A stretch of DNA of 64,000 bases from Macrotis lagotis (taxonomy: Eukaryota > Chordata > Mammalia > Peramelemorphia > Peramelidae). The translations under genes and the position numbers were made by a program. The notes beneath the pieces are model-generated. The model was not told where the DNA came from and did no database searches. It saw only the letters and a list, made by a program, of their open reading frames with translations. The stretch covers positions 122,993,887 to 123,057,886 of the forward strand of contig NC_133664.1 in assembly GCF_037893015.1 (NCBI RefSeq), written 5' to 3'. The first letter of the stretch is position 1. Each line of letters opens with the position of its first letter. Positions 24,350-35,808 of this stretch are shown in pieces.

Positions 24350-25490
24350 ATATTTTTCAACACAATCTACTCATGTATAAAAGGAATCCTTGAAAGAGGT
24401 ATGAGAAAGGAAAAAAAGGTAGCCTTCACAAATGATACTTGTAACAGGCCACACTTCTATAATGATGTAGTTGACAAAACAATGAGGCTAATGTGGGACC
24501 CTACTGTACTTACCACTTGTTGGCTATTAAAAAAGTATTTAATTTGGCAGAGCATAATGCCACCTTAATAGTTCTCCTTCAAGGGGGACAGAACATGCAA
24601 GGAAAGTTTCAAGATGATGTCTTATATATGTTAAAATCATATAAGAGAGATAACCTTTGTTCAATGACCTTCTGGTGAATAACATTGAGTGAGTGTAAAA
24701 GAGGGAGAGGTTGTTCAGGGCAGAACTCAGTTGGGAGCAATAGGGAATTTGCTATAGATAACAAGGTTTAGAGGTAACATTATGCTGATTGCTTTCAGCC
24801 TTGAAACCCTAGAGAATCTTTAAAATGAGATCCATGAATGGTTCAGAAAGAAAGTTTAAATATATTCAAAGAAAAAATACATGAATGCTTATTACCTAGA
24901 AAAGGATATGCAGTTAGATAGACAGTTCATATTAATGGTTCATCAGTGTATGTATCTTGTCAGATACCATGAACTGGACCCACAATTGAATAAGAGGAAA
25001 GTGAATTGGATTGTCCTTGGGAAATTGTATTGTGCTTTTAATGACAACAAACTTCTTCCTAAAACAAAACTTCTTTTAAAATATGTGTTGGGTATTACTG
25101 TATATCTCCAAGTCATGTAATAGCACTTTTTCTAAAGAATTTAAATTGTGGGGCTGTTAGGTGGCACAGTGGATAAAGCACTGGCCCAGGAGTCAGGAGG
25201 ACCTGAGTTCAAATGCCACCTCAGACACTTAAATAATTACCTAGCTGTGTGACTTTGGTCAAGTCACTTAACCTCAATGCCTTTCAAAAAAACAAAACAA
25301 AAAAAGAATTTAAATTGTGGTTCATCCAAAGGGCAATAGAGAGGTAAATGGTGGGCATTAATAGAACAAGACATATTACCAATTGAGAATTGCACAAGAG
25401 AAGTGGCACAAAGAGATCATAAGAGGGATGTATGATTGGGAAAAAGAGGTGAGCTAGTCATATAGTGAGAAGGAGGGATAACCTATAGAA
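24350..25490 (+). mobile_element. RTE-type LINE, decayed ORF2 part, split by SINE
   Basis: Fragments of reverse-transcriptase ORF appear in order over three frames. MWDPTVLTTCWLLKK at 24487-24531 and EHNATLIVLLQGG at 24550-24588 resemble the RTE RT region before the catalytic core. MNAYYLEK at 24881-24904, then LDPQLNKRKVNWIVLGKLY at 24972-25028 and LLPKTK resemble the segment after the RT core (usually ARRIRAGWAAFG... then a conserved LF/LP stretch). After the SINE the complement of the usual ending, QRAIER and a diverged ...RRRDN, is at 25330-25480. The copy is old, with several frame breaks and a missing RT core. It is not a host gene. Confidence 0.65.
25152..25302 (+). mobile_element. WSINE1-like SINE inside RTE
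   Basis: Sense copy with perfect 18-bp duplications AAAGAATTTAAATTGTGG at 25134-25151 and 25303-25320. Confidence 0.95.
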
Positions 25491-26060
25491 AGCCTGGGTT
25501 CCATGCAATGAAGAGATCTAGAGCCAATCAGTTAACAACAGTTATTTCAGCACTTACTGAATGTGACACATGGTGACCTGGTGATTCAAAAAGCCCTTGT
25601 CTTATAGAAGTTCACATTCAAATAGGAAAATAACTTGTAAAAGAGCATTTCTAGCATTGTTGTTGGACCTCTTGTGAGGATTTTATGAGAGGTCATGGAT
25701 AAATAGGTTGAAGTGAAGGATGTGCTGGATCCAACTCATACCATGTAAGAGATGAGTGAGCATTTACACCTTAGAAAGTGGCAAATGCTACAAATCAGGT
25801 TTGAGTTATTGTTTTCTTAATTTCCTAGACTCAAGAAAGTTATGGAGAAAATCTTAATAAAGCATATTAGACTTTTAAGTATGTTGTGAATACCTTTTTT
25901 CTCCCTTGGAGAACTAATTGTTAAACATTTCCCAGCAAACCCTTGGTTGGAATCTACAAGACTAGATGGAGTATCCCAAATTAACTTAAGTATAGAAGTT
26001 TATATATGCCATTCAGTACCATTTCTTGGTGGCAAGGAGTTCTACAAATTTCATCTATTA
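25491..26060. other. Intergenic, nothing recognised
   Basis: No gene or repeat identified; AT-rich. Confidence 0.45.
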
Positions 26061-26064
26061 TATG

Positions 26065-26285
26065 AAACATTTGTGTTCAGGCATTTTTCAGTTGGATCTG
26101 GTTCTTTATGACCCCATTTGGGGTTTTCTTGATAAAGATACTGGAGAGATTTGCCATTTCCCTAGCCAATTCATTTTATAGATGAGGATTAAGTAACTTG
26201 CCTAGGATCACATTGCTAATTAGTATCTGGGAGAGTTCCTACCTCCAGGCCCAGCTTCTATCCACTGTACCACCTAGTTGTCCTC
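26065..26285 (-). mobile_element. RTE/BovB-tailed SINE (MAR type)
   Basis: Antisense: TTTATGACCCCATTTGGGGT, TACTGGAGAGATTTGCCATT, ATTTTATAGATGAGGATTAA, then the head TATCCACTGTACCACCTAG. The tail matches the RTE/BovB type. Confidence 0.82.
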
Positions 26286-26920
26286 TATATGAAGTAGTTC
26301 TTCCTTTTACTTGTTCTAAATGTGAAGTAAGTGAATATAAAATCCTAGACTTTGTTTTAAAAAGCCAACTTCACAAATTTAAGATGGGGGGAGGGATGAC
26401 TGGAATCTGAAAAAGATCTCAGAGTTTTAATGAACTGCAACTCGAAAATAATTGTGTTTCATAGAGTTCACAAGTGGGGAACTGATACTGTCATTGTACC
26501 CTACTCTTTTCTAATCACATCTGGATAAACTAAGTTCAATAATGGCTATCACATTTTAGAAAGGGAGTTTCTAAAGAAGGGCTCCAGTATGTTGAAAGGT
26601 CTTGAGATCATATGGGGATTGGTCAAAGAAATGGATAGCTCAGTCTTAAAACTAAACTAAATATCTTCCAACAAATAAAGAGATTTCATATGGTAGTATA
26701 ATTAGATTTATTCTATGTAGCTCTGGAGAGCAGGGAAAAGCAGTCACAGAGAGAAGATTTTAATTGATATAAGAATTTCCCAACAATTAGAATAATTCCA
26801 AAGTGGAATGAGGTACTATTGAAATAGCAGGCTTTGTATACTACATCTTCAAGGTAATGATGGATGAGTCCTCTTAGTGTCTTGTAGAGAGTTGAGTTGG
26901 ATTAAATGGTGTCTGAAGAA
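26286..26920. other. Intergenic, nothing recognised
   Basis: No gene or named repeat identified. Confidence 0.45.
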
Positions 26921-26924
26921 TCTC

Positions 26925-27560
26925 CCAATTAGATTCTGGAACCTTGTCTTGTTCAAGTTTTAACTGTCCCAATTCCCACCCCATGATCTACTTCCAATCC
27001 TATCATGTTAGGATCTGGTACATATGACTGTGTTCATTCTATCCAGACCATACACATAATGTTGATCATACTCTTTTTAGTTTGTCTTAAACAATAGCTT
27101 GCCCATTATTTGGATCATATTAGTTACTTTTTAAACTTTCTCAACTTTCCTTATGTCTATCTTAAGTTGTGCTAAGCAAAACTTCAAGTATTCCAGATGT
27201 TGTTGGATTATAAGAATGGAATATCCTTGTTTGATGATGCTCAACATGTTGTTCTTTTTGACTACACAGTGTATTGGAACCCCATCCTCAGAAGATCTCT
27301 ACAATGACAAAAACTCTTCTAGGTTTAACCTGATAGCTGAGATTCATTCATTTAATTTTTATCTAGATCATTTTCACTTAAATGTATTAACTATATGTGT
27401 TCATATTAAAAATCATTTGACTTTTTTTGTCTCACTCACACAGATTCTTATGATTTTCTTCCAATCCATCCCCATTAATTTGCCCTCCCTGTCACAACAG
27501 AACCCACAAATTTAGGGAATTTCACTAAACATTCCATCTTCTAAATTATTCCCAAAGCTC
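26925..27560 (-). mobile_element. L3/CR1 LINE, 3' part
   Basis: Antisense CR1/L3: ACTTCAAGTATTCCAGATGT, GAATGGAATATCCTTGTTTG and GATGATGCTCAACATGTTG, then ACTACACAGTGTATTGG. The open frame at 27153-27515 is antisense to the LINE. Confidence 0.65.
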
Positions 27561-27724
27561 TTTTTGGCAAGAAGTCCACAAATTGGGAATCAGGAAAACT
27601 GAATTTGAATCTATGGTCAATTACTGACTAGATCTGAGACTTTGTGCAAATCATCAGATTATTCCAAATCTCACAATTTTTCCAGAAGTCAAATAAGATG
27701 ATTTCCATGTATAACATTCCATGT

Positions 27725-27990
27725 GGGAGCTGGTGACCCGCATGTGTATCCTGGGCCTGGAGTTAGAAAGATAAGTTAAAATTTGACTTCGGACTTTTGA
27801 TAGCAATGTGATCTTTTATTTGTCTCTGTTTCCTCAAGGACAAAATGGAGATAATAAGAGAATAACAGCATCTACTTCCCCTTTATTTTGAGGATCAGAG
27901 GAGACAATATTTGTAAAGCATTTAGCCCAATTTCTGTCACATAATAAGCATTTTGTAATGCCTATTCCCCTTCCTTTTCCCATGCTAAAT
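27725..27990 (+). mobile_element. MIR SINE
   Basis: GGGCCTGGAGTTAGAAAGAT, CTGTTTCCTCAAGGACAAAA, ATATTTGTAAAGCATTTAGC and an ATAATAAGCATTTTGTAATG end. Confidence 0.8.
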
Positions 27991-28134
27991 AAGGCCTGAC
28001 AAAACTGGAACCTTATTATTTACATTCCTTCATTCAGAGAAGGAGTGACCAGTATCTTCCTACTACTCTTTCCCTAGCCCAAACCCATTCTTAGTTGTAA
28101 CAAAGCCATTTCTTGAATCTCCTAGTAAATCTAA

Positions 28135-28245
28135 CGGATTTAGCTAATTTCATATGACTTAGTCAGAGGTGAGATTTAAACACAGGTCTTCCTGATTATA
28201 AACCCAGCACTCTATCAGCTATGTAATGCTCTCTTTCACCTTCTC
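28135..28245 (-). mobile_element. MIR SINE fragment
   Basis: GAGGTGAGATTTAAACACAG and GTCTTCCTGATTATAAACCC, an antisense MIR head. Confidence 0.6.
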
Positions 28246-28660
28246 AAATAATTCCTAAGAATACCAGGGATGACTTTCCTGTGTAGATGAAATTACCTTT
28301 CCCCTAACAGACTTATTTTGTTTTACAGTTTTATCCTTCATCATATACTTCAATTATTTATTTGTTACAGAAGTAAATGAAAGTCATTTGTCTGTAAATT
28401 CCCAGGTATCCTCAGAAGTCTTTCTTTTGAACAAGAGTCTCATTTTAAAAACTAATAGTTCAACCTCACATTTGGTACTTGCAACAGATTATACATTTAG
28501 ACCAACAGTTCTCTAATTTCATTTTTGAATTCCTTCAAAACTCTTAATTGAATACCATATATTACTGCTATTTTTCCATTTATTTTAGTAATTTGGCTTA
28601 GAACTTCCTGAAGTTCTGATTAATATTTAGTCTAGTTCTTCCAACTCACTCATTTTAGGG
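28246..28660. other. Intergenic, nothing recognised
   Basis: No gene or repeat identified. Confidence 0.45.
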
Positions 28661-28669
28661 GATACGGAG

Positions 28670-29090
28670 TTGGTTGGTTGGTTCTTGTCCTTCAATATCA
28701 AATAAGATCAAAATGACATCACCATGTTAAAGAGACAACTTACAGTGTGTCCCAGTGTGTCCAACTACAGCTGATCAGACCAAAATACAGGTTTGGAATG
28801 CTCAACCACAAATAGTCTGTGAGAACACTTGGGATGTTTACTCTAAATTTATGTATCTCATGTTTCCTTTGATTTGCCTTGTTCCTAGAGCACAGCACCC
28901 TCTCTGATAAGGGCACATTTTCCTGGGCCAGTGTCTCCCATGAGTACAATCAATTCTAAAGTTCTGAAGAGAGACTTTCAGAGTATCCCAGTATCACCTC
29001 TTCTGACCCTCTTGTGAATGTTTACTCTGTGTGAATTATCCATAAAATAGTCTTTTTGGCAAGCATATGTAGGATTCTCCATAATTAGTC
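28670..29090 (-). mobile_element. Unclassified retroelement sharing composite-SINE tail
   Basis: Left end GTCCTTCAATATCAAATAAG then ATCAAAATGACATCAC matches the 3' tail of the composite SINE at 19156. The rest (ACTACAGCTGATCAGACCAA, GCACAGCACCCTCTCTGATA, CCATAAAATAGTCTTTTTGG) is unlike the SINE and looks like a longer dispersed element that I cannot name. Confidence 0.5.
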
Positions 29091-29094
29091 CTCA

Positions 29095-29505
29095 GAAAAG
29101 ATTCAGCTAAATGGCTTATTTAGCCTTTTTTGGACATCTTCTCATCTCTTCTTCTTCCTTGTCATCTTTCCATGCCCATTTCCTGCCTTTCATCATTACT
29201 TATTCTGTAACTGGCTTTCTTCTTGTATTAGATGGACTTTTTTTTTTTTTTTGTGAATTTTAGAGGTCCTTAAAGAAGATTCTCTTCAAAGACTTTTTGC
29301 TCTTCTTAATGTCTGATTTACCTAAGACATTCTAACTTTTGTGGATGTTATGCTCTCACTTGGGCAATTTTCCCAATTTTGGAATTTGAAAGTTTTGCAA
29401 AGATTTTTTCCTCCCTGCAAAAATCTTTTTAACCAGGCTGCACTGAATTTATATAGACAAATGTTTCCTCTTCTTTCCCTACAACACATATTTTTTTAGA
29501 TAAAC
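29095..29505. other. Intergenic, nothing recognised
   Basis: T-rich DNA with a poly-T tract at 29239-29252. Confidence 0.45.
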
Positions 29506-29509
29506 ATAT

Positions 29510-29732
29510 GATTTTTTAGAAAACTTTTTCAGATTCTTTCAAGTCCCATGTAAAATCTTGCTTTGTTAGAAGACTTTCCTGATCTCTTTTAACCTCTATT
29601 TTAAAATTATCCTATATGTAGTTTGTTTGAATATAGTTGTTTGCATATTGTCTTCCCTATTAGACTGTGGTTCTTTGAAAGCAGGGATTATCTTTTCTTT
29701 GTTTCTGGTTTTAATATTCCCAGTGCCAGACA
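29510..29732 (+). mobile_element. L2 LINE, 3' end
   Basis: TATTAGACTGTGGTTCTTTG then AAAGCAGGGATTATCTTTTC and CCCAGTGCCAGACAT: L2 3' end. Confidence 0.7.
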
Positions 29733-29734
29733 TA

Positions 29735-29895
29735 TTTTGTTCTTTTGTTCAGTTGTGTCCTACCCTACTGTGACCCTGGGAGGGTTGTCTTGTCAAAGAT
29801 TCTGGAATGATACTCAAGCTCATCTTATAGATGAGGAAACTGAGGCAAATAGGATTAAATGATTTGCCTAGAGGTCATATAGCAAGTATTTGAGA
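29735..29895 (-). mobile_element. RTE/BovB-tailed SINE (MAR type)
   Basis: TTTTGTTCAGTTGTGTCCTA, ATAGATGAGGAAACTGAGGC and GATTTGCCTAGAGGTCATAT: antisense BovB-type tail plus SINE body; head truncated. Confidence 0.75.
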
Positions 29896-30360
29896 TCCTA
29901 TTTAAATTAATAAATCCTAATTAAATTAAATGAGATCCTAATTAAATTAATAAATTAAAAATGATTTGACTTTTTAAAAAGAATGTTACTGGCTTGTACT
30001 TATTTTATTCATTCCCTTTTCATAAGGTTTGTGATCATTTTCTTTCAATGGGAAAAATTGTTTAAATTAGGAGACTTACAATCAGAAGGCTTTTGGAAGA
30101 ATCTTTATAATCAGAATAAGCTCATACTTCCATGTTAACAAATTGGCTTAATATTATTTTAATTTATAACTTAAAATTGGGGTAAGTTTTCTACATTGGA
30201 GACAGACCTAATAAATGTATCTAAATTGATAAGGTTAGGGACATATGATTTCATTGATATGAGGAAGACCTAGATAAGGCAACTTAATAAAGAGAAGTTT
30301 TAGTACTTTCTTTGCCACTTGTAGTCTGAGAGGGCTGAAGTGAAAAGAGTAGGATCACAC
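29896..30360. other. Intergenic, nothing recognised
   Basis: A short TTAAAT direct-repeat cluster lies at 29900-29960; otherwise nothing identified. Confidence 0.45.
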
Positions 30361-30364
30361 AGCC

Positions 30365-30835
30365 AGTTGTCCTTTGTTTTTGAAAAGAACTAATGACTCC
30401 AGGAGGTGTTGTCTTGCAAGTGAATTGTACTTAAGTGGGACAGAGATGCACGAGGTCACTAGCTTCTTTTATTTGACCAGTGATGACCCATGATGAAGTG
30501 GATGACCTTGGCATCTTCCATGTCTGACCTAAGTGCTCCACATCACCTGCTTTAACCATTTTCATGGTCATTAAAACAACTTGTTCTATCTTCCATTTTG
30601 ATGAGGGAAGTCTTCATATCCTTTGGGTAGACACATCCCTAATTCACTAAATAGGTTTAAGGCCTGTCAGGTACCCTGAACTTGGGTTAGTCTGTGGGCC
30701 AAGGAAATTTTGCCAAGATATGACTGCTGTGTATGCTTCACAACTTCTTGGAACTCCAAGTGAGAATTGAGGGACAGGTGGATTCCAAAAATGGATTAGC
30801 AGCAAGCCTTTACACCAGAAGGTCAAGAACTCCTG
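30365..30835 (-). mobile_element. Unclassified retroelement sharing composite-SINE tail
   Basis: Left end TTGTCCTTTGTTTTTGAAAA then GAGGTGTTGTCTTGCAAGTG again resembles the composite-SINE tail. It continues with CACTAGCTTCTTTTATTTGA, GGTAGACACATCCCTAATTC and CAGGTGGATTCCAAAAATGG, not found in the SINE. Confidence 0.45.
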
Positions 30836-31054
30836 AACATTCCATTCACCTAGCCACTGACTAAAACATATAGCATACCTTTGGGATATTTGGTTTATGG
30901 GGTATCTAGTGATTATGTATGACTTAATAACATGAAATTGTTTTCTTCCTTGTGTTTCATCTGATTCTTCTGGAAATTAAATAAACATATATTTAAAAAC
31001 ATTGATATATAATATAAGCATATATACATATATAAATCTAATCTTATCTCTGTG

Positions 31055-31055
<1 letters not shown>

Positions 31056-31091
<36 letters not shown>
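31056..31091. repeat. TA microsatellite
   Basis: Pure (TA)n of about 18 units. Confidence 0.95.
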
Positions 31092-31094
<3 letters not shown>

Positions 31095-31098
<4 letters not shown>

Positions 31099-31800
31099 AT
31101 GCAAATTCATTGGATTTGCCTTAAATTGTGGCAAATCTAGAATGGATATCTACTCTACTACTTTGCTAATAAAATTTGTCCTTATCTTTACCATGAGCAA
31201 AATTATCAGCTTTGTCAGAGAATATTCATAGTTTATAGATAATATCATATAGTCTAAAGACTCTACTGACTCTAAAGTTTCAGACTTAAGTCTTTTCTAG
31301 AATAGTCAGTTTTAGTCTTTTCTGCAGCTACATAGTGTATTCTAACATCAAACATGTAGACAAGGTGAATGTGTGGATAAATACATAGAAACCTAGAATC
31401 ACTTCTGCAAAAAAAATAAATTAAAATATGTCTTTTTGGTGGCATAGTATTAACATAGAAAAGACAGCTCATTATTTTCCTCATGTTCACCCTTGCAAAA
31501 GAAATTGCTTAGAACATCACAATATATGATTTACAGTAAAGCAATCTGATTAAAGATAATAAATAACCCACAGTAAACTCATTAGATACACTTTTCTGTT
31601 CCCTCAAGTAACAGTTACCCCTTAAATTAGAATATAAATCTGAAGATACCTGATATTTTCAATTCCTCAAAAGTTCAGATGAAGCTAAAGCTTGTGGCAT
31701 ATAGATTTTTTATTTTGTCTAATAATGGTTGTTGTTTTTTAAAATCTGAATGCATTTTAATCTTTATAAACATTTTATGGCTTAAGAATGACATTCAATT
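31095..31800. other. Intergenic, nothing recognised
   Basis: No gene or repeat identified. Confidence 0.45.
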
Positions 31801-31804
31801 TAAT

Positions 31805-32200
31805 AATTAAAACAATAAATATTTGCTAAGTGCCTACTATGTTCCAGGCTCAGTTCTGTGCTGGGATTTAAAAAAAAAAGAAAAAGATAATTCCTTCTCT
31901 CCAGTACTTTATAATCTAATGAAAAAAGATGGAAGGGGAAAGAAATTTGATTCTGATTGCCTAATTAATGAGAAAAAGCTAATTATGGTCAAATAACTAT
32001 ATTTGGTTTTGACAGATGTGGTCCAGAGTTTAAAAGTGGAGAATGGAGAATACTGAGTTCTGGATCTTGAGTTCAAGATGCCTCTGGGACATAGTTTGAA
32101 ATGTTTGATAGCTGTGAGACTATCTGAGAGGCTTCTGCCTAAATGATCATTGGAATCAGGTGAAATTACCAAAAGAGAAAGATGAGAGTGAAAAAAGATT
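31805..32200 (+). repeat. Old unclassified interspersed repeat
   Basis: ATTTGCTAAGTGCCTACTAT, GTTCCAGGCTCAGTTCTGTG, then GAGTTCAAGATGCCTCTGGG: start and 3' segments of the family described at 10255, with the middle missing. Confidence 0.55.
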
Positions 32201-32331
32201 ACAAAGAAGATTGTTTTATAATAACATCATTTCTTTTTTTAAAAAAAATTGATATTTTATTTTTCCAATTAAATGTTTTGGTAGTTTTTCAACAATCCTC
32301 TATTTGCAAATTCATAAATTACACATTTTTC

Positions 32332-32497
32332 CCCAATTCTGTTTTTTTTTAAGGCTTTTGCAAGGCAAATGGGGTTAAATGGATTGCCCAAGGCCACACA
32401 GCTAGGTAATTATTAAGTGGCTGAGGCCAAATTTGAACTCAGGTACTCCTGATCCCAGGGCCTGTGCTCTATCCACTGCGCAACCTAGCTGTTCCCC
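32332..32497 (-). mobile_element. WSINE1-like SINE in L1
   Basis: Perfect 16-bp duplications AAATTACACATTTTTC at 32316-32331 and 32498-32513. About ten extra bases (CCCAATTCTG) lie between the duplication and the T-tract, so the copy carries a short sequence beyond its poly-A. Confidence 0.93.
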
Positions 32498-33090
32498 AAA
32501 TTACACATTTTTCTAACATTCTCCCTTTCCTCCCCGCTCCCAGCAGTAAACAGTCTGGTAAAAGTTGTACAGTTCTGTTTAACATATTCATTTTGTGTAA
32601 GAGGAATTAGGACTAAAGGAAAAGAAAGAAAACCATGATATAGAAAGGAAAAACATAGAAGTTGTTAAAAGTGACCATAATATGCATTCAGATTCTGTGG
32701 TTTGGTTTGTTTTTTTTTTCCCCTCTGGATATGGATGGCATTGTCCATAATAGTTCTCCCAGGATTCTCCTTGGTTTCTGAACTGCTGAGAGGAGATGCA
32801 TCCATCATAGTTGTTCAACTCACAATATTGTTAATGTACATAGTGCTCTCTTGGTCCTGCTTATTTCACTCAACATCAGTTCATGTTATTCTTTTCATGC
32901 TTCTCTAAAGTCTGACCACTCATAGTTTCTTACAGAATAGTACTCCAATATATATTCCACAACTTGTTCAGTCATTCCCCAATCAATGAATAGTCCCTCA
33001 ATTTCTAATTCTTTGCTACTACAAAAAGAGTTGATTTTTGAATATATGGAACTTTTCCCATTTTTTATGATTTCTTTTGGATATAGGCTT

Positions 33091-33260
33091 AGTATTGGTA
33101 TTGCTGGGTCAAAGGGTGTGATTATGATGAGTTTTATTGCTCTTTGGGCATACTTCCAGATTCCTCTTCAGAATGAGTGGATCAGTATTGGTATTGCTGG
33201 GTCAAAGGGTATGATCAGTTTTATTGCTCTTTGGGCATAGTTCTAGATTGCTCTCTAGAA
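33091..33260. repeat. 93-bp tandem duplication in L1
   Basis: AGTATTGGTATTGCTGGGTC starts at 33091 and again at 33184, a period of 93 bp, followed both times by TTTTATTGCTCTTTGGGCAT. This creates the repeated frame across 32986-33240. Confidence 0.92.
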
Positions 33261-33275
33261 AATGTCCCAGGTTTC

Positions 33276-33445
33276 CCACATCCTTTATAACATTGATCAT
33301 TTTCTTTGTCATCTTAGCCAAACTGATAGGTATAAGGTTATTTTAATTTGCATTTATCTACCACATCCTTTATAACACTGATCATTTTCCTTGTCATCTT
33401 AGCCAAACTGATAGGTGTAAGGTTATATTAATTTGAATTTCTCTA
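33276..33445. repeat. 85-bp tandem duplication in L1
   Basis: CCACATCCTTTATAACA starts at 33276 and 33361, a period of 85 bp. Both units contain GTCATCTTAGCCAAACTGAT and AAGGTTAT. Confidence 0.92.
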
Positions 33446-34634
33446 ATAAAAAATGATTTGGAGCATTTTTTCATATGACAATATATAGCTTTAATTTCTT
33501 CACCTGAAAATTGCTTGTTCATATCCTTTTACTATTTATCAACTAGGGAATGACTTATAATCTTATAAATTCGATTCAATGTTTTATATATTTTGGAAAT
33601 GAGGCCTTTATCAGAAACATTTTGTGAAAATTGTTTCTCAACTTTGTTTTCCTTCTAATCTTGACTGCATTGGTTTTATTAGTGTAAAAGCTTTTAAATT
33701 TTAATATAGTCAAAGTCATCCATTTTGTAATTTATAATGTTCTCTATTTCTTGTTTTGTCATAATTTTTCCCCTTTCCATAGATCCAACAGATAAGAGTA
33801 TTTCTGGATCTCTTAATTTTTCTATGGTATCTCCCTTTTTGTCTAAAATCTTGTACCTATTTTGACCTTATTTTGATATAGGGTATGAGATGTGGGTCTA
33901 TGTCTAGTTTTTGCCATACTATTTTCCAGTTCCCCAACAGTTTTTGTCAAATAGTGAGTTTTTATCCTATAACCTAATGTCTTTGTTTTTGCCAAACAGT
34001 AGATTACTGAGGTCATTTTCTACTGTTTCTTTTGTACCTATTCTAATCCATTGATCCATTACTCTTATTTCTTAAATAATACTAGGCAGTTTTGATGACT
34101 GTGGTTTTATAGTATAGTTTTAGATCTGGCACAGCTGGGCCACCTTCCTTTTTATTTTTTTTCATTAATTCTCTTGATATTCTTGAACTTTTGTTGCTCT
34201 AGATGAATTTTGTTACTATTTTTTCTAGCTCTGTAAAATAGGTTTTTGGTAGTTTGATTGGTATGGCACTGAATAAGTAATTTAATTTGGGTAGAATTGT
34301 CATTTTTATTATATTAGCTCATCCTGATCACGAGCAATTGTTTAGATCTGACTTTATGTGAAAAGTATTTTGACATTGTGTTCATATAGTTTCTGGGTTT
34401 GTCTTGGGAGATAGAGTCCCAAGTATTTTAGTTGTCTACAGTTATTTTAAATGGAATTTCTCTCGTAATTACCCTTGAGCTTTGTTGTTTATATATAGAA
34501 ATGCTGATGATTTATGTGGGCTTATTTTATATTCTGCTACTTTGCTGAAGTTTATTAATGAAACCATTTCCCTGTCCTTGTGGATAGCCTCAAATAATAG
34601 TATTATAGTTGACCTGATTATAGTTCAGATAAAT

Positions 34635-34935
34635 TCAACATCTATTTATTTAGCACTTACTTTGAAACCAAGGCACTAGGTTAAGCACTGAGGATACAAA
34701 AATGAAAAACACAATTCCTGCCTTCTAAAAACTTCAAAAAAGTAATTCAAAAAAAGTGGGTAGCAGAATTCTATAAGAAATTCTGAGGAGGGAGAACAAT
34801 TTTTAGCTGCAAGTAAGAGGAAAGGCTTTATGGGGGTGGTATGAGTTGAGCTTAATGAAGAGAATTCAAATAGCTTAGACAATGCATTTTAGGCATGGGG
34901 CAAGCCAAATGGTTAGGGGAGATAAATGTGATATT
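34635..34935 (+). repeat. Old unclassified interspersed repeat
   Basis: GTTAAGCACTGAGGATACAA, CAATTCCTGCCTTCTAAAAA, GCAAGCCAAATGGTTAGG: the front part of the family at 10255. Confidence 0.55.
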
Positions 34936-34974
34936 TTAGGAATTAGCATCACCCATGACACAGAGAAGTGGGTT

Positions 34975-35030
34975 TTTATATATTTTTATATATAAATATA
35001 TATTTATATATATTATATATTTATATATTC
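34975..35030. repeat. TA-rich low-complexity tract
   Basis: Imperfect TATATTTATATA repeats. Confidence 0.85.
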
Positions 35031-35790
35031 TTAATGAGTTGGGCTTTTCTACCCATATTAGAGTGTTATCAGCTATTAAGCTCTTGTAATTAAAACCAGG
35101 TCTGAAATGCTGGAATGTTTCCAACAGAAAGGCAATAAAATGATTATAGGTTTTAGGGGGAAAAATTGAGGAGAAAAAAATTAAAGAGTCACTCAAATTG
35201 TATCCATACAGGGCTAACACACAGAGTTTGGTCAATTTGATCAATTTTTTTAACTGGTGCTTTTGTGTTTGGACAAATTATTTAACCCAATAGAAGGCAC
35301 AGATTGTGTAATTTAAGGTCTTCCAGGACTGTATATAAAGGTATAATATTTGATGGTAGACAATTATATTGTCCAATGAGGGCAGAATACCAAAAAATGA
35401 CTGTTTCAAGATATATAAGTTCTAATTTAATAAGTCATTGTGATGTGAAGGTGTTCTTAGTTGAATGACTTAGTTCTTGATGTTCATGCTAGTAGGGTGT
35501 AATCCCTGGCACCCTCATCAAATTGGAAAGGTTTAAATAATGCCCTGGTAATGAAGTATTTGTTATCCAAGGTAAATTCAGAAAGTCTCATGACCAGGTG
35601 GGTCTCATTATTTTTGGCCCAGCAACTCCTGGAGACCATCTTTTAACTCATATTATAGTTGCTGTATCAGTGGAAGTACCATCAACATGGATGAAATGTC
35701 AAGTATTTGAAAAAATTTAAAGATTAGATAATGTGTATCAAGGAAGTTTGTAAAGTTCTCTGAGACATGTGTCTTTTTCAGATAATAGCT
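35031..35790. other. Intergenic, nothing recognised
   Basis: No gene or repeat identified. Confidence 0.45.
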
Positions 35791-35808
35791 ATTTCGTGTA
35801 GTTTCTTT

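Larger units (their letters stand above)
32235..34620 (-). mobile_element. L1 LINE, 3' part, with SINE and tandem duplications
   Basis: The longest L1 here: 3' end ATTGATATTTTATTTTTCCA, the 3' UTR, then diverged ORF2 C-terminus and upstream ORF2 to about 34620 (AGAAATGCTGATGATTTATG complement). It carries the SINE at 32332-32497 and two adjacent tandem duplications at 33091-33260 and 33276-33445. It is 5'-truncated. Confidence 0.82.
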
